The notes: generated by a model not told the origin, from the sequence alone. DNA of 64,000 bases from Alteribacillus persepolensis (GCF_900099605.1 NZ_FNDK01000001.1:372001-436000), one strand, 5' to 3'. Numbered from the stretch's first letter, positions 35,458 through 44,380 are shown. A program made the numbers and translations.

Positions 35458-36584
35458 ATTTCACACCTCGCATTCTCTTTCCCCGGCCCTTTATAGACGG
35501 TTTGTGCCAACAATTCATTTTTCATTGTCATTAATACGACTTCTACTTCGATTCCACCGCCTATATGTTCGTAACCAGCTATGGCTGCGCGTTGAGCGAG
35601 CAACGTGAAAAATTCATCCAATTCTGCATCTTTCATCACGTTACCAGCTTCTGTCGCTGTATTTGCTTGCTCTACCTTTTCCAAGAGCACCTCATCTGCA
35701 CCAGCTTGTTTTGCGATATCTTTTAAAAAACCAAAATCAACCGGTGCACTTTTGGAATGTACCATCATAATTCCTTGTGCCACTTTTGAAAACTTCCCCA
35801 TCATCCCAACCAGTGTTGCTCTTTTGCATTTTTTCGCCTTCACTTGCTTTAAACTAAAACCTACAAAATCACCCATTTCTACAAATGCTTCTTGCTGCAG
35901 GTCAGGAAATAGTGTCATGGCATACTTTTCGCTGCGGCCGCCAGTGGAGAGAATAATGTGATCACAGCTGCTTGTTGAAGCCACACTGACAGCTTGTGCA
36001 ATGCTTGCTTTAAATGCCGCTGTTGAAAACGGAACGACAGTGCCGCGTGTACCAAGAATAGAAATGCCCCCAACGATGCCAAGTCTTGCATTCATCGTTT
36101 GCTCAGCAATGGTCTCGCCTTCTGGAACGGAAATAATAATTTCTGCTCCATGATGTTTTGTTTCTCCTAATACATCCTTCACTGCTTCTGTAATCATTTT
36201 GCGCGGCACTGGATTAATCGCCGCTTCTCCAACAGGTACAGGCAAGCCGGTTTTTGTTACCCGTCCAACCCCGATACCGCCGTCTATTCGTAAGTCATCA
36301 TGCCATTTTACCGTGGCAATAATTTCTGCCAGGTGTGTCGCATCTGGATCATCACCTGCATCTTTAACAATGCTTGCTTGTGCTGATTGCGTATCAAACG
36401 TAATATCTTTCATTTGAAACGATACCCGTTTTCCAATTGGCAAGGTGATGTCTACTTGCATCACTTTCGACTGTGTCGCCAAACTCAGTACAGCCGCTTT
36501 CGCAGCCGCTGCTGCATTGGCTCCGGTTGTGTAACCATATCGTAAATCTTTTGGATCTTTTTTAGGTGTTTGCTTGTTCTTCAT
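35454..36584 (-). CDS. cbiD: cobalt-precorrin-5B C1-methyltransferase CbiD
   Basis: CbiD methylates C1 in the anaerobic pathway and has no counterpart in the aerobic one, so it marks this operon as the early-cobalt type. The 376-residue protein has LRYGYTTGANAAAAAKAAVLSL, GDDPDATHLAEI, RIDGGIGVGRVTKTGLPVPVGEAAINPVPRKMI and GISILGTRGTVVPFSTAAFKASI. The ATG after CAGGTGGCTT is preferred over the upstream frame. It overlaps cbiC by 23 nt and cbiET by 4 nt. Confidence 0.95.
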   Translation of the reverse strand: MKNKQTPKKDPKDLRYGYTTGANAAAAAKAAVLSLATQSKVMQVDITLPIGKRVSFQMKDITFDTQSAQASIVKDAGDDPDATHLAEIIATVKWHDDLRIDGGIGVGRVTKTGLPVPVGEAAINPVPRKMITEAVKDVLGETKHHGAEIIISVPEGETIAEQTMNARLGIVGGISILGTRGTVVPFSTAAFKASIAQAVSVASTSSCDHIILSTGGRSEKYAMTLFPDLQQEAFVEMGDFVGFSLKQVKAKKCKRATLVGMMGKFSKVAQGIMMVHSKSAPVDFGFLKDIAKQAGADEVLLEKVEQANTATEAGNVMKDAELDEFFTLLAQRAAIAGYEHIGGGIEVEVVLMTMKNELLAQTVYKGPGKENARCEI

Positions 36585-37236
36585 AAGCCACCTGTTGTTC
36601 GGCAATGCGAATCAGCGCATTAACAGCCGCGACGGTTACCGGGCTTCCGCCTTTTCTTCCTAGGTTCGTAATATATGGGATGTCAAGCTTGGCGAGTTCC
36701 TCTTTGGACTCTTGAGCTGATACAAATCCAACCGGCATGCCAACGACAAGGCCTGGCTTCGCTTCCCCGCTTTTGACTAGCCGAATGAGTTCGAGTAAAG
36801 CGGTTGGAGCATTTCCTATTGCAAAAACAGCACCATCTGCTTCTCGAATCGCTTTACGTGTCGACACAATCGCACGCGTTGTGTTCAAACGCTTCGCCTC
36901 TTCCATGACATCAGGATCAGAAATGTACACGCGAACGTCCCCGCCGAACTGCTGCAGTTTCGGCTTGCTAATACCTGCTTGAATCATCTGCACATCTGCG
37001 ACAATTCCTTTGCCGGAGCGAACAGCGTGAACACCTGCCCGTACGGCATCAGGGTGAAATTGAACACTTTTTCCTAATTCAAAGTCAGCAGAAGCATGAA
37101 TAATGCGCTGTACAACAGGGTATTGCTCCGTTGTAAAAGAATGATGGCCAATTTCTTCTGTTATCAGTTCAAAACTTTTCCCTTCGATTTCGGCCGGCTG
37201 GACCGTCAAAGGCTTAAATTCAGTTGAAAAATCCAT
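36562..37236 (-). CDS. cbiC: cobalt-precorrin-8 methylmutase
   Basis: CbiC moves the C11 methyl group to C12, forming cobyrinate. The 224-residue protein has RIIHASADFELGKSVQFHPDAV with the catalytic His, then GIVADVQMIQAGISK and VGMPVGFVSAQESKEEL, matching the CbiC/CobH family. It directly abuts cbiJ with no gap and overlaps cbiD by 23 nt. Confidence 0.95.
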   Translation of the reverse strand: MDFSTEFKPLTVQPAEIEGKSFELITEEIGHHSFTTEQYPVVQRIIHASADFELGKSVQFHPDAVRAGVHAVRSGKGIVADVQMIQAGISKPKLQQFGGDVRVYISDPDVMEEAKRLNTTRAIVSTRKAIREADGAVFAIGNAPTALLELIRLVKSGEAKPGLVVGMPVGFVSAQESKEELAKLDIPYITNLGRKGGSPVTVAAVNALIRIAEQQVAYEEQANT

Positions 37237-38013
37237 CTATTTCTCCTCCTTCATGTAAACTCCTTGTAAATAATCAAGCACACCGTGTACACCATGAGTC
37301 ACCTTTTCATAAGCGACAGTCGGTCGTTTAATTAAAATAACGTCTAAACCTAAATCCAAAGCCGCCGTCACTTTCTCATCAAAAGAACCTTGTTTTCCGC
37401 TTTCTTTGGTTACTACCACATCGACATGAAATTGTTTATAAAGGGCTTGGTTCAATTCTTTGGAAAACGGTCCTTGCATCGCCACAATATCTTTTTGTTC
37501 AATGCCAAGTTCCTTACACTTTTCCATGTTTTCCATTCGCGGCAGCATTCTGCAAATCATTCGAACGTTTTTGTCATCCAGCAGTTCTTTGGCAAATACA
37601 TGCAACGTTTTGCTTCCTGTTGTTAAAAAAACAGTGCCGCTCTTTTTTTTCGCTTTGACTGCCGCTTCTTCGTACGAATCTACCTTGAAAAGGTGAGAAT
37701 CATATGTATGAATCGAGCTGCGTTCATAGCGAATATAAGGAACGTTCGCGTCATTCGCTGCTTGTATCGCATGTTTTGAAGCGTCTTCAGCAAAAGGATG
37801 AGAAGCATCCACAACAATACTTACGGCTTCATCTTTTATCACATTTACCATCTCTTGGGCGCTTAAACGCCCCACTCTCGTTGAAATACGATTTTTTTCC
37901 AGCTTCACAGCTGCTTCTTCTGTCACCACCGAGGCCAATACGCGGTAGCCGTTTTGCTGCACCGCTTCTGCCAGTTCTTTTGCATCACTCGTCCCAGCCA
38001 GCATAAAAATCAT
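37237..38013 (-). CDS. cbiJ: cobalt-precorrin-6A reductase
   Basis: CbiJ reduces cobalt-precorrin-6A with NADH or NADPH. The 258-residue protein has MIFMLAGTSDAKELAEAVQQNGYRVLASVVTE, SIVVDASHPFAEDASKHAIQAA, IRYERSS and the later FLTTGSKTLHVF and VTKESGKQGSFDEKVTAAL segments of the CbiJ/CobK family. The second of two tandem ATGs is preferred, following AAAGGAT. It is 17 nt after cbiX. Confidence 0.94.
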   Translation of the reverse strand: MIFMLAGTSDAKELAEAVQQNGYRVLASVVTEEAAVKLEKNRISTRVGRLSAQEMVNVIKDEAVSIVVDASHPFAEDASKHAIQAANDANVPYIRYERSSIHTYDSHLFKVDSYEEAAVKAKKKSGTVFLTTGSKTLHVFAKELLDDKNVRMICRMLPRMENMEKCKELGIEQKDIVAMQGPFSKELNQALYKQFHVDVVVTKESGKQGSFDEKVTAALDLGLDVILIKRPTVAYEKVTHGVHGVLDYLQGVYMKEEK

Positions 38014-38030
38014 CATATCCTTCCTTTCTA

Positions 38031-38867
38031 TTAGTGCTCGTGGTCATGGTGGTGATGTATGTCCATGTGCTCCAGTGCAAATAATCGGTACTGGCACACA
38101 TCACAATTTAAGCTGGCTTTACCTTGAAGTGCTTCTTCTGCTCGTTCTCTTAAAATGATTTCAAGACGTGGATGAAATCCTATCGGCTCGGTCATCGAAA
38201 AAGCAATGTCTGGATATTCTTTTTCAAAGTCTGCTAGTTTTTCATCCGAGCGGTCGACTAAGATTCCGCTGAAAAAGAAATACGGAACGAGGATAATTCT
38301 TTTTTTGCGAAGAAGAGACAAGCGAGAAACAGCCTCTTCGACCGTAGGTGTTGTCACACCAATATAAGACGTTTCTACTAATTGATGGTCTAATTGTTCC
38401 GACAAAAGCCGTGCTAACTTATATAATTCACTATTTGCATCGGCGTCACTGCTGCCTCGTCCTACAAGAAGGATAGCTGTTTCTGAAGGCTCTTCACTCC
38501 GTAAGTTCGTCTCTGTTGTTAGTTTTTCTACGAGGATATGAACGATTTCTGGATGAATGCCAATTGGTCGTCCATAACGAAAGCGTACCCAAGGGTATGC
38601 TGCTTTTGCTTTATCTATCGCTTGCGGAATATGAATTTTGGAATGTCCGGCCGGAAAAAACATAATAGGAACAATCGCTACCTCATCAGCGCCTCTTCGC
38701 ACACACGCTTCTATTCCGTCAGTAATGGCTGGTGCTGCAAATTCTAGAAAAGCTGTTTCTACAATTGGCACCTCTATGCTTTGTTTCATCGTTTCTACAA
38801 AATCGATAATATCTTGATTTCCTTTTTGCTTACGGCTTCCATGGCCGATAAATAGTACAGCTTTCAT
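38031..38867 (-). CDS. cbiX: sirohydrochlorin cobaltochelatase CbiX (long form, His-rich tail)
   Basis: CbiX inserts Co2+ into sirohydrochlorin, the committed step of the anaerobic pathway. The 278-residue protein contains two chelatase halves: MKAVLFIGHGSRKQKGNQD with the metal His at position 9, PIMFFPAGHSKIHIP, then ILLVGRGSSDADANSEL and VPYFFFSGILVDR. The C-terminal end CDVCQYRLFALEHMDIHHHHDHEH has two Cys and a histidine cluster, as in the Bacillus CbiX-long type, and probably binds metal. Downstream of cbiH60 by 12 nt. Confidence 0.95.
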   Translation of the reverse strand: MKAVLFIGHGSRKQKGNQDIIDFVETMKQSIEVPIVETAFLEFAAPAITDGIEACVRRGADEVAIVPIMFFPAGHSKIHIPQAIDKAKAAYPWVRFRYGRPIGIHPEIVHILVEKLTTETNLRSEEPSETAILLVGRGSSDADANSELYKLARLLSEQLDHQLVETSYIGVTTPTVEEAVSRLSLLRKKRIILVPYFFFSGILVDRSDEKLADFEKEYPDIAFSMTEPIGFHPRLEIILRERAEEALQGKASLNCDVCQYRLFALEHMDIHHHHDHEH

Positions 38868-38879
38868 TGCTTCCTCCTT

Positions 38880-40487
38880 CTATTCACAAGGGTTGTTCAC
38901 TTCGACAGGTTCAGGCATCTTTTGATACGCAAAGCCTTGGATTGTTTGTACACGTTTGAAAAATTTATGGAAACGTTCATTTGGCATTCCTTTTTCTTGA
39001 TACTCTTCCACAATGGCTGTCATCGTTTCTACTAACTTTTCCGGCGGCAAACCTTCTTGGACGGGCTGGCCGGTATGTGCATTTCTTCCGGTTGTTTTGG
39101 CGCCTAAAAACAAATCAAAAGCACCTTTTCGATAAATAATGCCGATATCATCTGTTACAGCACCGTAGCAAGCCATTCCGCAGCCATTAAATCCAATGTT
39201 CAACACTTTTGGGACTTTTAAGCCGCCAAGTTTTTCTTGCAGCTCTTTGGCATAAGGAATGCCTCCAGTTTTTTCTCCATCACAAAAATCACACGCTTTC
39301 ACATGAATCACATCCCCAACCGGTGTTACCAGCCAGCCGTCTTCTTCAAGCTTTGCTGTGATAGTAGTCGGATTATCTGTTTCTAGAGACACTTGCAAGT
39401 AATGACTTGTCGTATAGGAAACCTCTCCTTGATCGCCAATTATCTCGGCTAAAGAAGCAAGCTGTCTGGCATTGACCTTTTTGTTCCACACACCTGGGGA
39501 GACAGCGAATTCAAAAACAGCTTTCTGTTGGAATTCTGTTTGTACCAGCTGCTGTGTTTCTGCGCTTTCTCCTGTTACAGCTGCTAAGGCTTCCTCTGCT
39601 GTGTCAACGGCAGACTGCAGACGCGGTTTTGCTGCCGCGGCATCTTCGCTCTGCCCGCCATGCAGCGCCCACGGTTCTGCTTCACGTTTTAAACGCTGAG
39701 CCGGTTTTAATGGCTGCTTTTCTTCTCCTAACGTATACTTGCGTTGATATCCCCTCGGTGTAATCATTTTGCCGTCATAGTAAAACGTAGAATTATTCCC
39801 AATAATTACTGTAGTCAGCATCCCTATTTCGTAGTTGAGCATATTCTCTAAATCAGTCATCACAATGTGCTGTCTTTGCCGGTACGCACTTTTCACGAGA
39901 CCAACGGGTGTATTGGGGTCCCGGTGCTGCAGTAAAATACGCTGGGTTTCTTCAATTTGTCGGGTGCGCTTTCCGCTTTTCGGATTGTAAAGAGCAATGA
40001 CAAAGTCCGCTTGTGCTGCGGCTTCTACCCTTTTCATAATAAGGTTCCAAGGCGTTAAATGATCACTTAGGCTGATTGTACAGGCATCATGCATCACTGG
40101 AGCACCTAATAAGGATGCACAGGAGTTCAGCGCCGAGATACCTGGAATAATTTCAACTGCTATGCCTTCTTCCTCATGCCAGTCTTGCTCCATCAGCACT
40201 TCATATACAAGGCCTGCCATACCGTATAAACCAGCATCTCCGCTGGAAATGACCGATACCTTTTTACCAGCTTGTGCCTGCTTGACTGCTTCTTGTGCCC
40301 GGCTGACTTCCTCTGTCATACCGGTTCGAACAATTTCTTTTCCTTGAATTAAATGCTTTACTAAATCCATGTATGTTTTGTAGCCAATCACACTATCGGA
40401 TTCCACCAGTGCCTCTTTAGCACGATGTGTCATATGCGCCTCATCACCAGGACCAAAACCGACAACAAAAACCTTTCCATCCGCCAC
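38880..40487 (-). CDS. cbiH60: precorrin-3B C17-methyltransferase fused to a sulfite reductase-like Fe-S domain (CbiH60-type)
   Basis: A 535-residue fusion. Residues 1 to ~240 form a tetrapyrrole methyltransferase (KVFVVGFGPGDEAHMTHRAKEALVESD, VISSGDAGLYGMAGLVYEV, IPGISALNSCASLLGAPVMHDACTISLSDHLTPW), the CbiH/CobJ ring-contraction enzyme. After a low-complexity linker rich in Ala and Glu, the C-terminal ~200 residues resemble the ferredoxin/4Fe-4S half of nitrite/sulfite reductases, with KACDFCDGEK and GFNGCGMACYGAV cysteine pairs. The layout is that of Priestia (Bacillus) megaterium CbiH60. The GTG 6 nt after AAAGGATG is taken as start; the upstream frame is leader. It is the first gene after the riboswitch terminator. 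Confidence 0.92.
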   Translation of the reverse strand: MADGKVFVVGFGPGDEAHMTHRAKEALVESDSVIGYKTYMDLVKHLIQGKEIVRTGMTEEVSRAQEAVKQAQAGKKVSVISSGDAGLYGMAGLVYEVLMEQDWHEEEGIAVEIIPGISALNSCASLLGAPVMHDACTISLSDHLTPWNLIMKRVEAAAQADFVIALYNPKSGKRTRQIEETQRILLQHRDPNTPVGLVKSAYRQRQHIVMTDLENMLNYEIGMLTTVIIGNNSTFYYDGKMITPRGYQRKYTLGEEKQPLKPAQRLKREAEPWALHGGQSEDAAAAKPRLQSAVDTAEEALAAVTGESAETQQLVQTEFQQKAVFEFAVSPGVWNKKVNARQLASLAEIIGDQGEVSYTTSHYLQVSLETDNPTTITAKLEEDGWLVTPVGDVIHVKACDFCDGEKTGGIPYAKELQEKLGGLKVPKVLNIGFNGCGMACYGAVTDDIGIIYRKGAFDLFLGAKTTGRNAHTGQPVQEGLPPEKLVETMTAIVEEYQEKGMPNERFHKFFKRVQTIQGFAYQKMPEPVEVNNPCE

Positions 40488-40547
40488 ACGCCTCATCCTT
40501 TCTTTCATCAACGTTTTAAGAAAAGCGCAGTATTTTCCTGCCAAGCA

Positions 40548-40594
40548 TAAAAAAAGCATCTTCAACACTCCATAGCGAGTGTTAAAGATGCTTA
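40548..40594 (-). terminator. riboswitch-controlled terminator before cbiH60
   Basis: On the minus strand a hairpin (AGCATCTTTAACACTC with GAGTGTTGAAGATGCT) is followed by TTTTTTT. Its proximal arm contains CTTTAACAC (40587-40579), complementary to GTGTTAAAG at 40659-40651 just downstream of the aptamer. The alternative pairing would act as antiterminator, so B12 binding would favour termination. Confidence 0.85.
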
Positions 40595-40698
40595 CCTTTT
40601 TCTGTCTTATCTGTCAGGTAGAGTCCAATGGATAAAAAAAGACCCACGCACTTTAACACCTCCCTATGACCCGTAGGTTGAACGGTGTTGTTGAAAAA

Positions 40699-40868
40699 GG
40701 CAGGTCTCCTGGCTTCTGGTTTTCCGTTTGCTGTCCTTCCCTTCGATTTTTCAATCCGAAAGTGGCTTGTTCAGCAAACAACCCAGTTACAGTGGCGGGA
40801 CCGCGCCGGTCTTTCACCGGACTTCCCTTTTAAGAAAACAGCTGCAGCAACTGCTTCCACCTTTTCCC
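40699..40868 (-). ncRNA. cobalamin (B12, AdoCbl) riboswitch aptamer
   Basis: The minus strand carries the conserved aptamer blocks in order: AAAAGGTGG, GGGAAGTCCGGTG, then CGGTCCCGCCACTGTAACTG, a peripheral stem rich in ACAGCAAAC/GTTTGCTG, and the B12 box GAAGCCAGGAGACCTGCC (40716-40699). A TTGACA -35-like box lies upstream at 40942-40937. About 100 nt after the B12 box comes the intrinsic terminator. It controls the whole 14-gene cobalamin operon. The rest of the gap up to the exonuclease gene holds only promoter DNA. Confidence 0.95.
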
Positions 40869-40989
40869 CATCTATGCATTTTTTTATTATCTTGCTTTCT
40901 TTATTATAACTTAAGAGTAGAGGATAATTTTTCATCTGTCAACAATGTTTTCTCTGTATGTACATGATTCATAATCACCTATTGATGTA

Positions 40990-41853
40990 TCAAACAGATA
41001 GTGTGATATTGATGCCAAAGTGCTTCAAAGTGTTTACTGCTCGTTCTTTTTCCCATCGCCACATCGCATCAGACAACGAATATGTTAATGGGGCATCGAG
41101 CCTTATTTTGGCTAACTCTCTTGAAATATACAGCATCTCAAGATTATTTTCTATTTTTTTCTTTACCCCTTTTGGCAGCTCATCCAAGTGTTGAAGGATA
41201 GTTTCGACGGTTCCATATTGCCGTAGCAATGCACACGCTGTTTTCTCGCCGATGCCTTTGACACCCGGATAATTATCACTGCTGTCTCCCATCAGTCCCT
41301 TCATGTCAATGACTTGGTCAGGACGATAACCTTTTTTCTCAATAAAGGTCTGCTCTGTATGCATCTCATAATTTCCTATTCCTTTTTTCATTAATGCCAC
41401 GTGTATGTGCGATTCAATAAGCTGCAGCATATCTTGATCTGCCGTTAATATAACAACATCATGCTCTGGCGTAAGCGCTTTGGCAATGGTGCCAATACAA
41501 TCGTCTGCCTCTAAATCTTCTATGCCGATATTTGGCACCGCAAATGCTTCATCCATCACTGTTTTCGCCATAGCAAATTGAGGCAGCAATTCTTCCGGCG
41601 GTTCTGGACGTTTGGCTTTATATGCTGGATAGAGTCTGGTACGAAATGTGTGGCTAGACGTATCCCAACAGCACATTACATGCGTCGGCTGAAACGTATC
41701 AATAGCAGAAAGGAAATGCTTTATCATTCCGTACACACCGTTGGTCGGTACTCCTTGCTGATTGTACATATAATTGCCATACACAGATGTAGCAAAAAAA
41801 CCCCGAAATAATAATCCCATGCCATCCATCAATAAAACCTTTGGCTGTGTCAA
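40990..41853 (-). CDS. 5'-3' exonuclease (YpcP-like, PolI N-terminal domain family)
   Basis: A 287-residue FEN-type nuclease resembling the exonuclease domain of DNA polymerase I and B. subtilis YpcP, implicated in RNA primer or flap removal. Motifs: VLLMDGMGLLFRGFFA, YKAKRPEPPEELLPQF, the acidic pair IEDLEADDCIGTIAKAL, VVILTADQDMLQL and the DNA-binding helix-three-turn-helix DSSDNYPGVKGIGEKTACALLRQYG. There is no polymerase domain. It lies upstream of the B12 riboswitch promoter region in genome order and is an independent unit. Confidence 0.92.
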   Translation of the reverse strand: MTQPKVLLMDGMGLLFRGFFATSVYGNYMYNQQGVPTNGVYGMIKHFLSAIDTFQPTHVMCCWDTSSHTFRTRLYPAYKAKRPEPPEELLPQFAMAKTVMDEAFAVPNIGIEDLEADDCIGTIAKALTPEHDVVILTADQDMLQLIESHIHVALMKKGIGNYEMHTEQTFIEKKGYRPDQVIDMKGLMGDSSDNYPGVKGIGEKTACALLRQYGTVETILQHLDELPKGVKKKIENNLEMLYISRELAKIRLDAPLTYSLSDAMWRWEKERAVNTLKHFGINITLSV

Positions 41854-41975
41854 CGCTTTATCTCTCCTTTTTGTTAAAGAAAACTTGACTAATCCCCTTT
41901 TGATACAAGCAATAGCTTTGCTGTTATTGTCCTAGCTATCATCATGATTTCACTGTCCTTTCAAGAATTAGAAAA

Positions 41976-42002
41976 AGCCGCCAAACACTTGGTTTGGCGG
42001 CT
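41976..42002 (-). terminator. terminator of the cold-shock gene
   Basis: The 11-bp stem AGCCGCCAAAC/GTTTGGCGGCT is followed on the minus strand by TTTTTC, 26 nt after the csp stop codon. Confidence 0.88.
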
Positions 42003-42027
42003 CCACTTATTTATTTGCCTGTATGCA

Positions 42028-42225
42028 TTATTTTTGAACGTTTGCTGCTTGTGGTCCACGCTGACCTTCAACGATGTCAAAAGAAACGTTTTGACCTTCT
42101 TCTAGAGTTTTAAACCCTTCTTCTTGGATAGCAGAGAAATGTACAAATACATCGTCAGCGCCTTCTCTTTCGATAAATCCAAAACCTTTTTCTGCGTTAA
42201 ACCATTTAACTGTACCTTGTTCCAT
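42028..42225 (-). CDS. CspA-family cold-shock protein
   Basis: A 65-residue single-stranded nucleic acid-binding cold-shock domain. RNP1 is KGFGFIE and RNP2 is VFVHFSAI, inside [19 protein letters not shown] and the C-terminal [24 protein letters not shown] lies 9 nt before the ATG; an open frame further upstream is leader. Which of cspB, cspC or cspD it corresponds to is not clear. A gap of about 450 nt lies upstream, long enough for the structured 5' leader usual for these genes. Confidence 0.95.
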   Translation of the reverse strand: MEQGTVKWFNAEKGFGFIEREGADDVFVHFSAIQEEGFKTLEEGQNVSFDIVEGQRGPQAANVQK

Positions 42226-42606
42226 GTTGCTTTTTCCTCCTTGTGTGTCTTTTGCACACAAATAAATTCTTAAAACTTGTTCCACTCTGCTACAAGATAA
42301 AAAGGGAAACCTTTTTCTTTCCATTCAAAGCATGAACAACCTTAAGTACGTCAACTATATCATTTTCAAATCATGAATACAATGGTATTTGTTTAATTTA
42401 TTAAATCTTTATTTAGTATAAAAATACGGTACGTGAAATTTTTTATTTTGTATAGTAAGAGACTAGTCAAATCTAAAACAGGTCACCCAATCGCTGAACG
42501 ATAACTGAACGATAAAAGAAATGACGCTGAGTCCTTATGGCAGAAACCGCTTTTTTTCTTTTCCTTTCATCATTGAACAAAATGCAGTTTTCTAAAAGCA
42601 TAAGCA
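42226..42606 (-). other. cold-shock gene upstream region and likely leader
   Basis: A gene-free AT-rich stretch of nearly 400 nt upstream of the cold-shock gene. It contains the direct repeat CTGAACGATAA (at about 42494 and 42505) and T-rich runs. I could not place a promoter with confidence. By analogy with csp genes, the part next to the gene is probably a long mRNA leader. Confidence 0.4.
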
Positions 42607-42645
42607 AATAAGCCGAACGATTCTTATGAATCACTCGGCTTATTC
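42607..42645. terminator. hairpin downstream of ykuS
   Basis: A two-part stem (AATAAGCCGA/TCGGCTTATT outside, GATTC/GAATC inside) lies just past the ykuS stop codon. The T-run is weak (TTATTTGCTTAT), so termination efficiency is uncertain. Confidence 0.6.
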
Positions 42646-42677
42646 TGTAGTTTTTACGTTTTTAACTCAGCTTCTGT

Positions 42678-42923
42678 TTAATGCTGCAGCTTTTGTTCTA
42701 CCTGTTCACATATTTCATTTGAATTGTACCCATGGGCATTTACAACAGACCCTTCCATGGCTGTATTTTGAATATTCATCATGTTTTGGTCCTGTCCTGT
42801 AATGACGCAGCAGTCACAGCCATTTGCATCTGATTCCTGCCGAAGTGCTACCACCTCATGTCCTTGTTCTTGCAGTTGCTGCTGTACATCTGTCAGAGAT
42901 TCTTCTACGCCAATTCGTGCCAT
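42678..42923 (-). CDS. ykuS: UPF0180 family protein YkuS
   Basis: An 81-residue protein matching B. subtilis Yku[51 protein letters not shown] followed by [13 protein letters not shown]. The CDCC cysteine cluster is conserved. Function is not known. AAGGAGG precedes the ATG. Single gene followed by a hairpin. Confidence 0.9.
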   Translation of the reverse strand: MARIGVEESLTDVQQQLQEQGHEVVALRQESDANGCDCCVITGQDQNMMNIQNTAMEGSVVNAHGYNSNEICEQVEQKLQH

Positions 42924-42988
42924 TGTTTTTACCTCCTTGTTCTGTTCTCTTCTTTAATATGTTCTGTTCCCATTTTTTCATGCATTGG

Positions 42989-44278
42989 CTAAATACGCTT
43001 ATTCACATGGAAGTTATCTTCTATTAACAGCCAATTTTGCGGAAATTCAGAGCCTAGCACCCAATAATAAAATCCGCGCAGCTGATACTCTTTTACTAAA
43101 TCAAATTTCGCTTGAATACTTCGTGCGTCATCAAACCAGACTTCGTGCTCCACCCCATTTTCATCGTAATACCTAAAAAATGGCGCTTGTTCTTCTTCAT
43201 CGTATTCAATCGCGGCATTGTATCTGGCAGCCCGTTCTATTGCTTGTTGATGGTCGATCGATTCAGCTTGTGTTTCTCCTTCTACAAATGGCAATTCCCA
43301 ATCATAACCATACAACGGAATTCCCATCATGATTTTGTCACCAGGCATCACGCTCAAGGCATATTCTATGACCCGCCTCACTTCATTCAGCGGTGAAACC
43401 GCGCGCGGAGGCCCTCCTGTCCATCCCCATTCATACGTCATGAGAAACACAAAATCTGCAATTTCTCCGTGTGCTTGAAAGTCATGCCCTTCATATAAAA
43501 CCCCTTGCATTCCCGGTTCCACTTGCGGTGCTAGTGCACTGGATAAGAAATATCCTTTTTCATCAAGGCGTTGTTTTGCTTTTCTCATCAACTGATTGTA
43601 TCTCTCTTTGTTTTCTGCTCCTAAATATTCTAAATCAAAATCAAGCCCCAAGTAGCCTTTTTCATCCATGATAGCTATTGCTTCATCCAAGAGCGTATTC
43701 TGCAGCTCTTCACTTTCTAAGACAGTAGTAGCAAGTTCAGTGCTAAATTGATCATCTTCAATATTGGTAATAACCATCAAAGGGACAATATTATTTTCAT
43801 AAGCAGTGTTAATAATGGCTTGATCATCGATTGGAGTAAGTGTCGCATCAGCATTCAGCTGATAGCTGAAGACTTGAAGAAAGGTTAAATATTCTCCTAT
43901 TTCATTCACCACAGCTGTTGACTCGTCACCTGTAATAGCTGGGTCAATATATGCACCAACATCGACAGACGGCTTTTGCCTCATGTCATCTGGAATATGG
44001 ATGCCATAACCAACTGGAAGGTGCGGCATCATCGGCAGTTGATTTCTCATTAAAAGGTATTCAACAGGAATGTGATAACGCTGGCTCACGTGCCATATGC
44101 TTTCACCAGGGCTAAGTCTGTGAACGCGGCCTTCTGTCGGTATGACTAACGCCTGGCCCACAACAAGCTGACCGGGGTTAGGAAGCTTGTTAGCTTCTGC
44201 AATCTCTTGATAGGACACTTGATACTGGTTGGCTATCGCCCATAACGATTCTCCAGGGGAAACAACGTGTATTTGCAC
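42989..44278 (-). CDS. LysM/GH18 spore cortex-lytic enzyme (SleL/YaaH family)
   Basis: A 429-residue protein with two N-terminal LysM repeats (HVVSPGESLWAIANQYQVSYQEI..., then HRLSPGESIWHVSQRYHIPVEYLL...) and a glycosyl hydrolase family 18 barrel from about residue 105. The catalytic strand is GYLGLDFDLEYLG, supplying the general acid Glu. This is the layout of SleL/YaaH, N-acetylglucosaminidases that degrade cortex fragments during germination, or YdhD/YkvQ relatives. There is no signal peptide, as expected for a protein placed on the spore through LysM. Confidence 0.92.
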   Translation of the reverse strand: MQIHVVSPGESLWAIANQYQVSYQEIAEANKLPNPGQLVVGQALVIPTEGRVHRLSPGESIWHVSQRYHIPVEYLLMRNQLPMMPHLPVGYGIHIPDDMRQKPSVDVGAYIDPAITGDESTAVVNEIGEYLTFLQVFSYQLNADATLTPIDDQAIINTAYENNIVPLMVITNIEDDQFSTELATTVLESEELQNTLLDEAIAIMDEKGYLGLDFDLEYLGAENKERYNQLMRKAKQRLDEKGYFLSSALAPQVEPGMQGVLYEGHDFQAHGEIADFVFLMTYEWGWTGGPPRAVSPLNEVRRVIEYALSVMPGDKIMMGIPLYGYDWELPFVEGETQAESIDHQQAIERAARYNAAIEYDEEEQAPFFRYYDENGVEHEVWFDDARSIQAKFDLVKEYQLRGFYYWVLGSEFPQNWLLIEDNFHVNKRI

Positions 44279-44380
44279 AAATTCATCCTCCTGCTCATAT
44301 GTCTTCTACCTTACCCTATTATCGTAAGGTCCATGAAATAACCCTTCCTCTCATAAAAGACATAAAACAGGATAGCATTC

